Counted from the first letter of the stretch, positions 11,189 to 22,750 are shown. The stretch is 64,000 nt of DNA from Saccharum officinarum (GCA_020631735.1 JAIWYO010009558.1:1-64000), one strand, 5' to 3'. Numbers and translations are program-made. Notes: generated by a model from the sequence alone, not told the origin.

Positions 11189-11341
11189 GGCCTCGTTCGG
11201 CTGGCTGGTGGCCGGTGGCTGAGACTGATTTATGGTGAGAGAAAAATACTGCTGGCTGGCTGGTGGCTGGTGATTGGTGCTAAACTGGTGTGAGAGAAAA
11301 ACACTGCTGGCTGACTGGAAGCCAGCCAGCCGAACAAGGCC
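11189..11341. mobile_element. Tourist-like MITE (153 bp) at 3' end of F-box gene
   Basis: The terminal inverted repeat GGCCT(C/T)GTTCGGCTGGCTGG at both ends is flanked by TAA on each side (11186-11188 and 11342-11344), the 3-bp target typical of PIF/Harbinger Tourist elements. The interior is GGCTGG-rich with GAGAGAAAAA(T/C)ACTGCTGG motifs. Related fragments lie near 19493, 22360 and 60330. Confidence 0.85.
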
Positions 11342-11817
11342 TAAGGATCTGTCAAAGTATGCATGCATATGATAGAGTTCGGTGGTATGGAAGGAAAGCT
11401 CCTAGTCCTACTCCCCTTGTTAGGTGAGAGTGAGACACAGAGAGAACGATCGCCGATGAACAATGTGTAGTCTCCGATGTCCGTTAATGGCTCAATCTTT
11501 CCACTGACAAGGTCAGCAACTCTGTAGACCAACAGCTTCGAACGGGAAACATCATTGCAAGAAACTAGCAAGAGCTCTGAAAAACATTCTACGAAGTGGA
11601 GGATGAAACACAATTTGTCCTTTGGGCATTCGGCAATCTTCACTGGCAATGGCAGACGGAGCTTTCCGTCGTCGTCGGCGTATGGGCATGGCGGGTCAAA
11701 TTGGTAGATGTATAACTTACCAATGTCAAAAGATGACAGCTGCACTGCGTAGAGTTTGCCTTGGAAAGATACGGGTTTGAGAAAAGGTTTGAGCTTCCAG
11801 GCAGAGAGAGTCCAGCG
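11341..11817 (-). pseudogene. F-box/DUF295 gene, C-terminal part
   Basis: Reads in phase with the N-terminal part (18439-19112) once the copia element and one copy of its CAGCG duplication are discounted. The joined region has the DUF295-type pattern: SAWKLKPF, GKLYAVQLSSFDIGKLYIY, a segment LVYRVADLVSGKIEPL, then GDYTLFIGDRSLCVS and SFPSIPPNSIICMH. In plants these F-box proteins serve as SCF ligase adaptors, mostly of unknown target. The frame ends in a TAG at 11341-11343 built partly from MITE sequence, a few codons after CMH, where relatives normally continue. Confidence 0.8.
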
Positions 11818-12342
11818 TGTTATAACTTTAAGATCTAATGAAGTAGATCAGTGGGGTTTCATCTTTACATTTCGTGATGTACATGTTCCTATTACGTGAA
11901 CAACTAGATCTAAGGGCTGAGAGAGAGATAGGTGTGAGGTGGTACAGACCATCCGTAGTAACGGGAGGCGCGGTGGAGTTGGAGCTCGAGCCGGTCGCCA
12001 TCACGAGCGTTGATGGTGGCTGCGCACGGGCAGTGACGTTCGGTGAAGAACAGCGGTGCAGTGGAGAGTAGCACGACGCAATGCAGTGACAACGTCGGTG
12101 TGGAGGAGCTTCCTGTCACTACTGCGCCCCTCACTTGGATCGGGTGTTAGGGTTAGGAACTGTAGGTGGGGAAAAGGCGGCGGAAAACTTCGTCATCTGT
12201 GCCCCGGCTCCCCACCTCTCCTTTTCATAGCGCGGTATGACAGGGGCCCTCCAACCATAGTTGGGTTGGGCGCCCCCGATCAGGGCGCGGGATCAAGCCC
12301 AATAGGCCGTTGGGCCTATTAGTGAGGAGATCAAACCTAACA
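11818..12342 (-). repeat. 3' LTR of copia element 1
   Basis: Begins TGTTATAAC and ends CCTAACA. Just inside it (12343-12353) the minus strand reads AAGGGGGAGAA, the polypurine tract. Confidence 0.92.
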
Positions 12343-12557
12343 TTCTCCCCCTTGATCTCAACATTACTTTAACCTTTAAAACTTAAGTTCAATACTTTTC
12401 ATTTTACTCGTTCCATCACAGATAAGTACATAAAGCATGTTTCATCATCACGGTCAATCGCCGATAGATTTAACAGCTACAATGCACATCTCTGATCTGA
12501 AAATAGTTACTTTAACTTTGGACCATTTATTATAGTCCAGGAGTCATAGGCTTTCCC

Positions 12558-13076
12558 TTAACCCATGTCGGCTACATGTTCTCTGAACACGTTGAGTGGT
12601 AAGCCTTTTGTAAGCGGGTCTGCGAGCAACTTTCCAGTACTTATATGCTCAAGATTTATAATTTGATTCTGGGCTTTATCCTTCACAACATAATACTTTA
12701 TGTCAATGTGTTTGGCAGCACCACTTGACTTATTGTTGTGAGCGTACTGTACTGCTGGATTATTATCGTAGTATAACTTTAGTGGTTTATGTATGTTGTC
12801 GACCACCTTTAAACCGGGTATGAACTTCTTTAGCCAGTTCACCTGCCCCGTTGCCTCATAACACGCTACAAACTTGGCATACATTGTGGACGATGTAGTG
12901 ACGGTTTGTTTTGAGCTTTTCCATGAAATTGCTCCTCCTGTGAGAGTGAACACATATCCTGACGTGGTTTTTCTATCATCTCCCGCATAATCAGAATCCG
13001 AATACCCTACTATTTGGAGATAATCTGATTTTCTGTACATCAACATGAGGCCTTTCGTACCTTGCAAATATCGCAA
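12558..13076 (-). pseudogene. RNase H of copia element 1
   Basis: YSDSDYAGD, the copia RNase H opening with catalytic Asp, then SGYVFTLTGGAISW. The usual STAEAEY is changed to STMYAKFVA, so the catalytic Glu is lost. Then come LYYDNNPAVQ, HIDIKYYVV and LADPLTKGL. Homology is clear; function is lost. Confidence 0.88.
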
Positions 13077-13118
13077 GATCTTCTTTACCAGTTTTCAATG
13101 TTCAATTTCTAGATTAAT

Positions 13119-13901
13119 TTAAAATCTGCCAAGCAACCCGGTAACAAAAGCTAAGTCAGGGCGTGTACACACTTGAGCATACTGTAGGCTTCCGATAGCA
13201 GAAGCATATGGAACCACTTTTATTTGATCGAGCTCGTATTGGTTCCTAGGACATTGAAAATCCCCATATCTATCGCCCTTGACCATGGGTGCAGGTGAGG
13301 CACTACATTTATGCATACTGAATTTCTTTAAAAAAATTTCTATGTATGCCTTTTGTGACAGTCCTAATACCACTTTACTTCTATCTCGGTGAATTTCTAT
13401 GCTCAAAACAAATGAAGCTTCACCAAGATCTTTCATATCAAATTTTGAAGATAAAAACTTTTTTGTCTCCAGTAGTAGACTGACATCACTACTAGCAAAT
13501 AAGATATCATGTACATACATGATTAGAAAGATATATCTTTCATTCTTAAACTTTGCATAAACATAATTATCCTCAACATTTTCTTTAAATCCAAAATTCC
13601 TTATTGTTCTGTTAAACTTCAAGTACCACTGTCTTGAAGCTTGCTTTAACCCATAAATCGATTTCTTTAAGCGGCATCCCATTCGTTCTTTTCCTTTCAC
13701 GACAAAACCTTTTGGTTGTGCCATGTAAATATTTTTCTCCAGATCCCCATTTAGGAATGCCATTTTTACATCCATCTGATGTAACTCTAAATCATAGTGT
13801 GCCACTAATGCCATTATAATTCTAAAGAAATCCTTACATGAGACTGGAGAAAATGTCTCATTGTAATCAATTCCTTCTCTTTGCGTGAAACATTTTGCCA
13901 C
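13119..13901 (-). pseudogene. Reverse transcriptase of copia element 1
   Basis: GIDYNETFSPV, LHQMDVKMAFLNGDL, KSIYGLKQASRQW and YLGEA-type motifs are present in order (here DMKDLGEASFVL). The catalytic YVDD reads YVHD (His131 in this frame), which removes a metal-binding Asp. Stops occur on both sides. Confidence 0.9.
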
Positions 13902-14042
13902 AAGTCACGTTTTAAACCTTTCAATATTCCTTTGAGAGTCACGTTTTGTCCTGTAGACCCATTTATAGCCTACTGTCTTGGCTCTTTTAGAAATAGGTTC
14001 TAAGCCCTAAACTTTATTGGTACTCATTGACTTTATTTCATC

Positions 14043-15155
14043 TTACATGGCCTCAAGCCACTTTGATGAATTATCGTTTCTCATGGCTTCTTCAAATAAA
14101 GTGGGATCACCCTTCATTTGAAATTCTTTAGTGTTATACACCTCATAATCATCAGGTACTGCTGATCTTCTAACTCTTTGAGACCTTCTAGGGGCCTCCA
14201 CATTTAGCACATCTTCTGTTTGGGGTTGTTGTTGCTCCCCCTCATCTGTGGCATCAGTTTGTATAGATTCCTGAAGGACAGGTTCCTCATCATTATTTAC
14301 TGTCACCACAAGAGAACTGACAACAGGTGTTGACACTACAATTTCCCATACTGTTGGTGCAATAAGAACAGGTAATTCAAAAAATGGTTCCTGAGTCATC
14401 GGAGTGGGCACACATATCGGCTTCTCCTCGAGATCAATTTTTCGAGCTACCGTGCTCCCCCTTATCATTTCATCCTCTAAGATAACAGTGTGTCTCGTTT
14501 CTATAAATTTTGTGTATCTGTCTGAACAGTATAAACAAAAACCTTTTGACTTTTCAGGATAGCCAATAAAATAGTAACTAATTATTTTGGGATCTAGCTT
14601 CCCAATATTTGGGTTAAACACTTTTGTCTCAGCAGGACTCTCCCACACACGCAAGTATTTTAGTGAGGGTTCTCTTCCAGTCCACAACTCATATGGTGTT
14701 TTGGGCACCGCTTTACTTGGTACTCTATTTAGAATATAAATAGCGGTTTTTAACGCCTCCATCCATAGACTCAATGGCAAGTCAGAGTAACTCATCATAC
14801 TACGCACCATATCCATCAAGATACGGTTACGCCTTTCAACTACTCCGTTCTGTTGAGGTGCGCCCGGTGTAGAATACTGGGCAACTATGTCATTCTCCTG
14901 TAGAAACCTTGCAAAAGGTCTAGGAACTTGACCATATGGGGTATGCCGACCATAGTACTTCCCACCACGATCAGACCAGACAACTTTAATCTTTAAATTA
15001 TGCTGATTTTCAACTTCAGCCTTAAATATTTTAAATTTATCCAACGCTTTATTTCTTTTTTTAATTGGATAAATGTAACCATAACGGGAGTAATCATTTA
15101 TGAATGTTATGAACGAGTCAAAACCATTCATACTTTTTATAGGAAAAAGGACCAC
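14043..15155 (-). pseudogene. Integrase and RT N-terminus of copia element 1
   Basis: [23 protein letters not shown] with catalytic Asp and [16 protein letters not shown] with catalytic Glu, then [19 protein letters not shown] and [19 protein letters not shown], all copia integrase landmarks. A Glu/Gln/Pro-rich linker leads to [14 protein letters not shown], the usual bridge to RT. It overlaps in a different frame with the PR/INT N-terminal piece (15118-15873). Confidence 0.88.
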
Positions 15156-15873
15156 AGATGTCTGTGTGAATTATCTGTAGAATTATTATGCTTTGTTTAG
15201 CATCCTTTTTAATTTGCTTTGTGTATTTTCTTTTAATACATTCTCTACACTGTTCAAAGTCTGAGAACTCTAATGGAGGAAGAATATCATTCTTAACTAG
15301 TCTCTCTATTCTTCCTCTCGAAATATGGCCTAAACAACAGTGCCATAATTTCGACGACGCATCTTGAGTTCTCTTTCGTTTTCTATTCGCATTCACAAAC
15401 GAGGATACATTCTCATTGACATCACATACGGAATTCATATTTTCATAAAGTGGTAACAAATAAAGATCTTGATTTTGAAAAGCAAGACCAACACATTCAT
15501 TATTACATTGTATCTCGCATTTGCCATCTCCAAAATAGCAATCAAATCCATCATTATCCAAACAAGACACACTAATCAAGTTTTTTTTTTGTAATGAAGG
15601 AACAAATAAAACATCTCTAAGCAAAAGAATAAAGTCATCAGCAAGCTCTAGAGGAACATCGCCAACAACTTCGACATCTGCTTGGACTCCATTCGTGACT
15701 TTAACGTGTCTTTCGCTTCTTTGCGTAGTCCTCGTTGAACGGAATCCCTGTAATGAATTAGTAACATGAACAGTTGCGCCTGAGTCAATACACCAAGTAG
15801 ATTTCGAATACTGTACATATAGGGATTCATTTATGAACGTAATAATTTTCTCACCTTTCTTTGCCATGATCAT
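15118..15873 (-). pseudogene. Protease, pre-integrase zinc finger and INT start of copia element 1
   Basis: WCIDSGATVHVTNS holds the protease DSGA. LWHCCLGHISRGRIERLVK and CRECIKRKYTKQ give the H-x-H-C-C zinc finger (first His partly drifted). [10 protein letters not shown] gives the first catalytic Asp region of integrase. Confidence 0.85.
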
Positions 15874-15913
15874 CTTTAGGAATTCAGGACAATCTTTCTT
15901 CTAATGTCCCTTC

Positions 15914-16432
15914 TTACAGTAGAGGCATTGATCTTTGTTTACTGCAAACCTGTTCTGCTGATGCTGATGCTGCATGGGACCCTTGCCCTTTGACTTTGAG
16001 GGAGAGTTGGCATTGATATTGACATTCTTTTCTTTTATTATCTTTAACAAAACTGAGAGTACCACCATTGACGGCCTTTATTCTGTCTTCCTCTTGCACA
16101 CACATTATCATACAACGCTCTAGATCCCATTTCTCGGGCCGAATATTGTAGTTGACAACAAATGTGTCAAACTCTTTTGGTAAAGAAGCAAAAATCACAT
16201 GGACAAGGAACTCTTCCGTAAGAGCCAGATCCATTGGTTTTAGCTTATTGTTCAAATGATTCAACTTTGATATGTGCTCTCTTATGCCAGTGCCATTGCC
16301 ACCTCCAGTGTATCTTTCTGTCATCAGCTGCTTTATCAGCTGAGTAGCATATGTCTTTGAAAAGCCATAAAACTGACTCTTTATCCTTTTCGGGTACTCT
16401 GTGACAGTGTCACACTCTTGGATTAAGTTCAT
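15914..16432 (-). pseudogene. gag of copia element 1
   Basis: MNLIQECDTVTEYPKRIKSQ and EHISKLNHLNNKL, LTEEFLVHVIFASLPKEFD, and MCVQEEDRIK match copia UBN2-type Gag. The zinc knuckle falls just past its end: near 15895-15935 the minus strand encodes CLYCKKGH followed by a stop. The N-terminal ~100 residues expected upstream (16433-16740) are out of frame. Confidence 0.8.
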
Positions 16433-17912
16433 TATGGTAGGCTTAATCGTGTTCTTTATGACAGCAACACACTTTTTGTTGGTATTGATTCACTTTTGCT
16501 TTTGTAGGTCATATGTCATCTGTATAGGAGCATGGTCCCTCTTTTTCTTTTGCCAATCAGCATCAGACTCATTAGTCTTCCTCACCGGTGCCACAGGCTC
16601 AGTGGGGTATGGTGTGATGACCACCTAGTCCATCTCAGCCAAGACAAAGGCGAGGTCAATTTTCTTCTTTCATTCAGTGTAGTTGTCACCTTTGAAGGGT
16701 GGAATATCTTTGATAAACCCCATCAAAGAGTAACCTCCTAAAAACATAATTCATGTAAAGTGAGAACATAATTATAACATCAATAATTGCATGCTTTAGT
16801 TCCAACGTTGGTCAAAATTAAAACATACAATTTTCCTTTTTACACTAATTCTACATCACCGTTGGACAGAAATAGAATTAATGCATAACAAAAATCATAA
16901 TACTGCTATTAATCAACGTTGGTCAGAATAATAACAATATTATAATCAACTCAAGATTTATCCATTTTTTAAAATTAAATTCTCCCGTTGGTTCGAATTT
17001 AATAATAAAATTAACAACATCAAGTACGCAGCGGAAATATTTGTAAAACTCTCATAATAATATTTTTCAGAAGCAACTTTACTGTTCACTAAACAAAAAT
17101 ATCGTTGGATAAATTTTGTATAGAAATTATCATCAAATTTAAGTCAAAATTGCATCAAAAGGGTATTAAAATTAGCTTCTGGAAAAAATTAAAATGGAAT
17201 TCTATTCTGTACTGTGCAAATTTCTCATCTGGCCCGAAGGCCTGATCTGTGCGCTCACGGCCCAGCATAACGCGGCCCACTTGGCCCGTTTGCATGCGCT
17301 TGCTGGCGCTCCCCGCGCCCAGGCCGCAACCTGAGCCTAGGGTGGGAATCTAGCCCTACCGCGCTGCCCGCATGGGCTGGAAGCGGTCCGGTGAACCGTG
17401 GCTGTCAGATCGACCAGTCCCTTGATCCAACGGCCACGCGCGCCGATCGGGATGACAAAACCCGAAGCCGGCCGCCCAAATGTGAAACCCTAGTTCATTT
17501 CTTCCTCACCCGTTCTCTCTCACGGCCATCTCTGGAGCAGCAGGAGCCGCGCATGGCGTCCGGAGGAGGATAACGCGACACCGTCGCGGGGCCCCTCGTC
17601 GGCGTGCGCGTTCCCCGCGAGGGAGAGCGCGCCGCCGTCGAGCGGTTTCGCGACGGTGTCCTATGAACTCGTGCACGCGCCGCGGCAACCCGCCGGCGAG
17701 CGGCGGCTCCGTTGGCTCTTCTCGCACGGCGTCCATAGCCGCCGGCGGTAAGGGCGGCTGGGCCCGGGTAGGTCCCCTCCATGCCCTCCTCTTGTTCTTT
17801 TACCCCATTAGGGTTAGAGTTCATGTTCTTTCCGATCCGAATCGGTGTTTCGTTTCTTCATTTCTTTTTCCTAAAACTGGATCTACACCATGTGTAGGCC
17901 TCTGATACCAAT
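16433..17912 (-). other. gag remnant and leader of copia element 1
   Basis: On the minus strand 17912-17400 is GC-rich leader with CCGCCGG-type runs. 17230-16740 is AT-rich with repeated CGTTGG motifs about every 60 bases. 16740-16433 holds degraded gag N-terminal sequence. No separate gene is supported. Confidence 0.6.
17898..17910 (-). other. Primer binding site of copia element 1
   Basis: The minus strand reads TGGTATCAGAGGC two bases inside the 5' LTR, matching the initiator tRNA-Met primer site. Confidence 0.85.
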
Positions 17913-18438
17913 TGTTATAACTTTAGGATCTAATGAAGTAGATCAGTGGAGTTTCATCTTTACATTTCGTGATGTACATGTTCCTATTACGTGAACAACT
18001 AGATCTGAGGGCTGAGGGAGAGATAGGAGTGAGGTGGTACAGACCATCTGTAGTAACGGGAGGCGCAATGGAGTTGGAGCTCGAGCCGGTCGCCATCACG
18101 AGCGTTGATGGCGGCTGCACATGGGCAGCGACGTTCGGTGAAGAAAAGCGGTGCAGTGGAGAGTAGCACGACGCAGTGCAGTGACGACGTCGATGTGGTG
18201 GAGCTTCCCGTCACTACTGCGCCCCTCACTTGGATCCGGTGTTAGGGTTAGGAACTGTAGGTGGGGAAAAGGCGGCGGCAAACTTCGTCATCCGTGCTCC
18301 GGCTCCCCACCTCTCCTTTTTATAGTGCAGTATGACAGGGGCCCTCCAACCATAGTTGGGTTGGGCGCCCCCGATCAGGGCGCGGGATCAAGCCCAATAG
18401 GTCGTTCGGCCTATTAGTGGGGAGATCAAAACCTAACA
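17913..18438 (-). repeat. 5' LTR of copia element 1
   Basis: 526 bp, TGTTATAAC...CCTAACA. On the minus strand a TATAAAAA box lies at 18317-18324. The other LTR has CATAG in place of TATAG there. Confidence 0.92.
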
Positions 18439-19112
18439 CAGCGTTGGTCACCGACGGTGGCGTAGGCTACGCGATGCAGGAGGTCAAGGGCCAACACGAG
18501 AGTGATGGCCCCAGAGGAGCTGACGGTAACGGAGGCGCGAACTCTCATGAGCATGCTGCGCATGTTTCTTTGCTCGTTGTAGTTGCTTGGCTCCATCTGT
18601 GGCAGGAGCGACGCCAGCGGCGGGAACTCGGCAACGTCGCCGGTGAAGGGGTGGAGGAGGTGGATGGCGGTGTCATTGTTGCGGTGGAGCAGGAGGAGGC
18701 CGTCGACCGTGTCGAGGATGAAGTGGTCGGCCAGCAGCGGGAGGTGGGCGCGGGCGAAGGCGCCGGTGGAGAGGTTGAAGAAGCGCACGAAGCCACGGAG
18801 GTCGGGGTGGCCCGGGTGGAGGTCGTGGCCCTCCGGCAGCATCATCCATCGGCGCGGGTGGAAACGCGCGTCCAGGACGCCGCAGCCACGGGGGCGGGTG
18901 GTGCTTGCTGTCCAGTGCGAGCAGACGGCGCGGAACCGCACGTAGTCATGCAGGTCGCCGGCAAGTACCCGGCACGCGATGAGTTCCACCAGATACGGGT
19001 GCAGCGACGCCCAGTCCGGGAACATCTTGCCGTCGCCGGAGTCGTCGTCGCCGCGCTTCAGGCGGCGGAGCTTGCTGCACGGACTCATGTGCGGACAGGG
19101 TTCGGGGAACAC
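18439..19112 (-). pseudogene. F-box/DUF295 gene, N-terminal part
   Basis: From ATG at 19112. Residues 34-67 form an F-box (WASLHPYLVELIACRVL then YVRFRAVCSHW), the Skp1-binding part of SCF ubiquitin ligase adaptors. LDARFHPRRWMML, GFVRFFNLSTG, DGLLLLHRNNDTAIHLLHPFTGDVAEFPPL then fit the beta-propeller-like DUF295 region. The frame runs into the copia LTR after GDQR, at the CAGCG duplication, and resumes in phase at 11817. A second ATG seven codons later is possible. The gene is a pseudogene by insertion, though a truncated transcript ending in the LTR is conceivable. Confidence 0.82.
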
Positions 19113-19836
19113 CGAAATCTACCGTTTCCTCTGCAATCGACAACGGTAGATCGATACGATCAGAGCAACTGAAAACCCTTGCCATATATGGGGAAAAAAT
19201 ATCAGAGAAAATTTTATTTTAAAAATAAGAATATCAGAGAAGAATTACGAGACAAAGTCGCAGTCCTTAATTAATCAGATGAAGAATCAAACCAGAATCT
19301 GGAACGACCAGCAAGCCTTATGTAAACTCCATAGCTGAATCTACTTTTTTGACAATAATTTTGTACCACAAGGTACGTACCTAAAGTAATTATCAATCAA
19401 AGTCTTAGAACGTGTAACGTGTTTCAGTGTTTGCACTGGAGCTAATCATGGCCTCCGGGGGCTCCGCGGCTGCATGGCGTCGTTTCAACTGAGGCCCTGT
19501 TCGTTTCGCTGACATTTGGCTGATCCTGCTGCTGATGCTGAGTTCTGGTGAGAGAGAAACACTATTTCTTCGCTGAAAACATTGTTGAAGTAGTGTTGAA
19601 GAGTAGGACGAAACTCTTCTACCTTAATTAATGATAATGATGCGCAAATCTTTTGTATATTTGAGAAAAAAATATTAGCTGCTAAAATTAGGGAAAATAT
19701 CCATTGTAAGTTGGCCCATCTTTCAGTTGCACCGTGCACAGCCTGCATGACAGCTGCTTAGGAAGGTTAGCCCAACATGATAGAAAGGAAGGGCTATCAG
19801 GTCGGTTAAAAAATTAGCAAAACCTCTAATTTTAAC
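19113..19836. other. Upstream flank of F-box gene with MITE fragment
   Basis: No coding sequence recognised. GGCCCTGTTCGTTTCGCTGAC at 19493 and GAGAGAAACACTATTTCTTCGCTGAAAAC near 19553 resemble the GGCTGG Tourist-like family, but no matching right end was found. Confidence 0.45.
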
Positions 19837-21093
19837 CATAGTTATTAGGATCGGACCGGTCATCGAACCGCCAAGGCTATTGGTTTATTGGTTTACTACT
19901 CTAACCGATGAGAACAGGTTGAACCACTGGTTCAATAGTTTTGGACTGGATGAACTGAACCATTCACAAATACTTCAAACTGGTGCAATATAATGATATA
20001 TACAACATATAATTAGCAAAATGCAATTGATCACATATGCATACAAGCCAAATAATAAAACGACAACATTTCATAATACATCATTGCAATATATGTCTTA
20101 GTTTAATAAGTGTGATAAGTTTTGGTACTCTAGAGTTGTTTTAAAAGATATGTCGACAATGCCCATAAAAAGACATAATATATGGAGCACTTACAATTTA
20201 TTGCAAAAAGGACTTAAATACTAATTCAGATATTCATTGTCAAAAACAATCTCAAATTTTGAAAATCGACTACATCATTGTGAATATTACGTTAAGATAA
20301 CTATAATAGATATTATATATCTAATTTAGATCTAATATAAAAAATGTAAAATTTTGAAAGAAAAAAAAAAGACATCACAACTAGCCACACACGCAAATGT
20401 CAAGCGTGAGCTAGGAACAGGCCAACAGCAGCCCAGCGGGCCCCACCCATGCTCAACACAGCCAACCACACCCACGTTCAAGGGCGTGTTAGTTTGCCTG
20501 GCCAGGCTATGGACCAAGCTCCTAGCTACAGCTTCTCTTTTTTGTTTTTTTTTTTGTTCTAGCTTTCTAGCCCAGTCAGCACGGGCTTCAAAGCATCCTT
20601 GGCCTGGCTCGGGCTGTCTCTGACAGGAGACTCATCAGGCCAAACCCAAAATGGGTCTCCAGTATACCTATAGCCTTCAACAGATTACCTATATAAAAGA
20701 CTCATTTTGAGTGTCAGAAGAAGTATAACCCAAATCTAAGTATTCTCTCTCCTGGAGATCCATTTGCAGAAATGATTCTCTTTTGGGTCTTGTTGTTGGA
20801 GAAGACAAAAAAGGGTATTGAATCATTTGCCTGTAGTGCTACCTAAACGTGAAATGTGTCTTGTATTTTTAGGTAACGATGGTTGGAGATAGTTATGAAA
20901 CAAAAATGGACTTCATCTTTCTAGAGCTTGGTTTGTATGCTGCTGCCTTGGGCCATGTGAGAGAATTGTTGTGAGAGTAAAAAGGCCAAGGTCCACCTCT
21001 AGCACAAGCAAAACAAACGATAATGGGCCAATCAACACCCTATCTATGTAAACAAATAGTAAAGGTTGCACCTGTTGAGCATGTCTCCGTCAA

Positions 21094-21337
21094 GGGCCTG
21101 TTTAGTTACAATTTTTTTTTTGTAAAATGACATTGTAACAAATTTCGTTGTTATTTGGCAATTAGTGTCCAATCATGGTTTAATTAGGCTTAAAAGATTC
21201 GTCTCGTCCATTTCGTCTAAACTGTGTAATTAGTTTATTTTTTATCTATATTTAATGTTTCATGCATGTGTCAAAGATTCAATGTGACGGGAAATCTGAA
21301 AAATTTTGCAATTTTTTTTGAAAACTAAACAGGGCCC
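21094..21337. mobile_element. MITE, GGGC-TGTTTAGTT family, nested
   Basis: GGGCCTGTTTAGTTACA on the left and AAAACTAAACAGGGCCC on the right, with the family core AATCATGGTTTAATTAGGC and AGATTCGTCTCGTCC. Confidence 0.78.
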
Positions 21338-21544
21338 AAACCAAGTCCATCTCAGATGAACGGGGCACTCTTGTGTACAGAAACAAACACTCCCCAAATG
21401 CCCTAAAGTGAGCAGGTCAACAATCCAACATCAGGCTAGCGGGCCCCACCCATGGTAGTGCACAGGCGCACACCACCGGCCACTTGGCTACCAATGCACA
21501 CACAACACGCGCTAGTACAAGCAACGACCCGAGCGGTTCACTTA

Positions 21545-21920
21545 GGGCGTGATTGGTTCCATGGCGAGGAGAGCCTGGCTCGCTTCTCCCAGCCAGGCCA
21601 AGTTGAGACAGGCTCGCTGCATACAAGGCCTTGATGTTTGGTTGAGTGCATAAGTACGTACAGGACGAGTGCATCTGTTATTTGGTTGGCTGGTTCATTT
21701 GTTGTTGCTGCACCCACTCTCTCACGGACGAGTCACGAGGAGCGCCCATGCGAGCCAGGCTCCAAAGAAACGGAGGCTAGCTGCGTTCCTTGCGAGCCAG
21801 GCCCGGCAGGGCGGTTTGCATGCGGCGGGACAGGCCCTGGCCTCGCTGCAGGACACCAAACGCCTGGTTTCTGCATGCCGCCGGCCAGGCCGGGCTGGGT
21901 GCAGGGCACCAATCACGCCC
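21545..21920. mobile_element. Tourist-like MITE (376 bp), nested
   Basis: GGGCGTGATTGGTTCC on the left and GGCACCAATCACGCCC on the right, flanked by TTA on both sides (21542-21544, 21921-21923). The GC-rich interior has repeated GAGCCAGGC and GCCAGGC motifs. Confidence 0.82.
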
Positions 21921-22139
21921 TTAGAACCGCCCGATTCACAGATTTCGTGAAAACCCAGCCAGTTCATCCAGTTTTACGGTTCGATTACATGAATGGTTTT
22001 TAAAGTAAACCAGACCACTATAGTCTCTAGTTCAGCCTTTTAACGGTCGGACCACCGGTCCAATTTGGTCCTAATAACTATGATTTTAACTCATTAGCTA
22101 GCTAGGGGCAACCAGCTAGCTAGGACCGCCACCATGTTA

Positions 22140-22509
22140 GAGCAACTTCATGATTATTAGGGATAAAAATTTTGGTGAAGAAACACCCTCGATTAATTTC
22201 TTCAATTAGGTCTTCAAATATTTACATCCTCTATTCTTGGTGTCTCGGTCTCCAAAATAGAAAGTATCTATTTAAAAAAATAGAAAGTGGAGCTGACTCT
22301 CCATAGTGTTGGACAAGATCTGGAGAAGTTAATTGTTTGAGTACTAAAATGACTCTCCTGTTCGTTTGGCTGAAAAGTCATGGCTGAAAGTATTGTTCGT
22401 TGATTTGTTATGAGAGAAAACACTGTTCGTTGGCTGAAAAAAATACGGTTTATAAGACAAGCGAACATGGCCTTCAAGAGTGAATTAAGAAAGATAGCTG
22501 GAGATGCTC
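22140..22509. mobile_element. Tourist-like MITE with GAGCA-type ends and a second element inside
   Basis: Ends GAGCAACTTCA and AGCTGGAGATGCTC are imperfect inverted repeats, flanked by TTA (22137-22139, 22510-22512). Inside, about 22358-22473 (CTGTTCGTTTGGCTGAAA ... AAGCGAACATGGCC), lies another MITE of the GTTCG-GGCTG type. Confidence 0.65.
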
Positions 22510-22750
22510 TTAGATAGCAAATTTGTGTCTTCAGCTAGAAATTAGTTTTAGCCGATACACACGAGCCCTTATTATCGTAAAAAAACATACGTATGGCTTA
22601 ATAGTTTTAAGTAGGTAAATGGATCAGAGTAGTAGTAGTATTTGGCGCATGCAAACCCGTTTTTTTTTTTTACTTCTTCCAAGAATTGAGTTGATTGGTG
22701 TACAATTACAAAATTTGTGGTATCCCATCCAAATACAAATTCCTACGAAA

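Larger units (their letters stand above)
11818..18438 (-). mobile_element. Ty1/copia retrotransposon inserted in the F-box gene
   Basis: Complete element with 525/526-bp LTRs (about 29 differences by eye) and a perfect 5-bp target duplication CAGCG (11813-11817, 18439-18443). On the minus strand the order is 5' LTR, primer site, ~1.4 kb leader, gag, PR, INT, RT, RNase H, 3' LTR, the copia order. Stops and frame breaks occur between most domains and the RT active site is altered, so it is inactive. It is the oldest LTR insertion in the window by LTR divergence. Confidence 0.93.
19837..22082. mobile_element. 2.2-kb TIR element with 8-bp target duplication (hAT-like), nested MITEs
   Basis: Terminal inverted repeats start CATAGTTATTAGGA and continue with (C/T)CGGACCGGT-like sequence. 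Subterminal regions on both sides are rich in ACCGGT/GGTTCAACC variants. The flanks are perfect ATTTTAAC (19829-19836 and 22083-22090). An 8-bp duplication with CA...TG ends fits hAT, but no transposase is visible, so it is non-autonomous. Two MITEs (21094-21337, 21545-21920) are nested inside. Confidence 0.75.
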
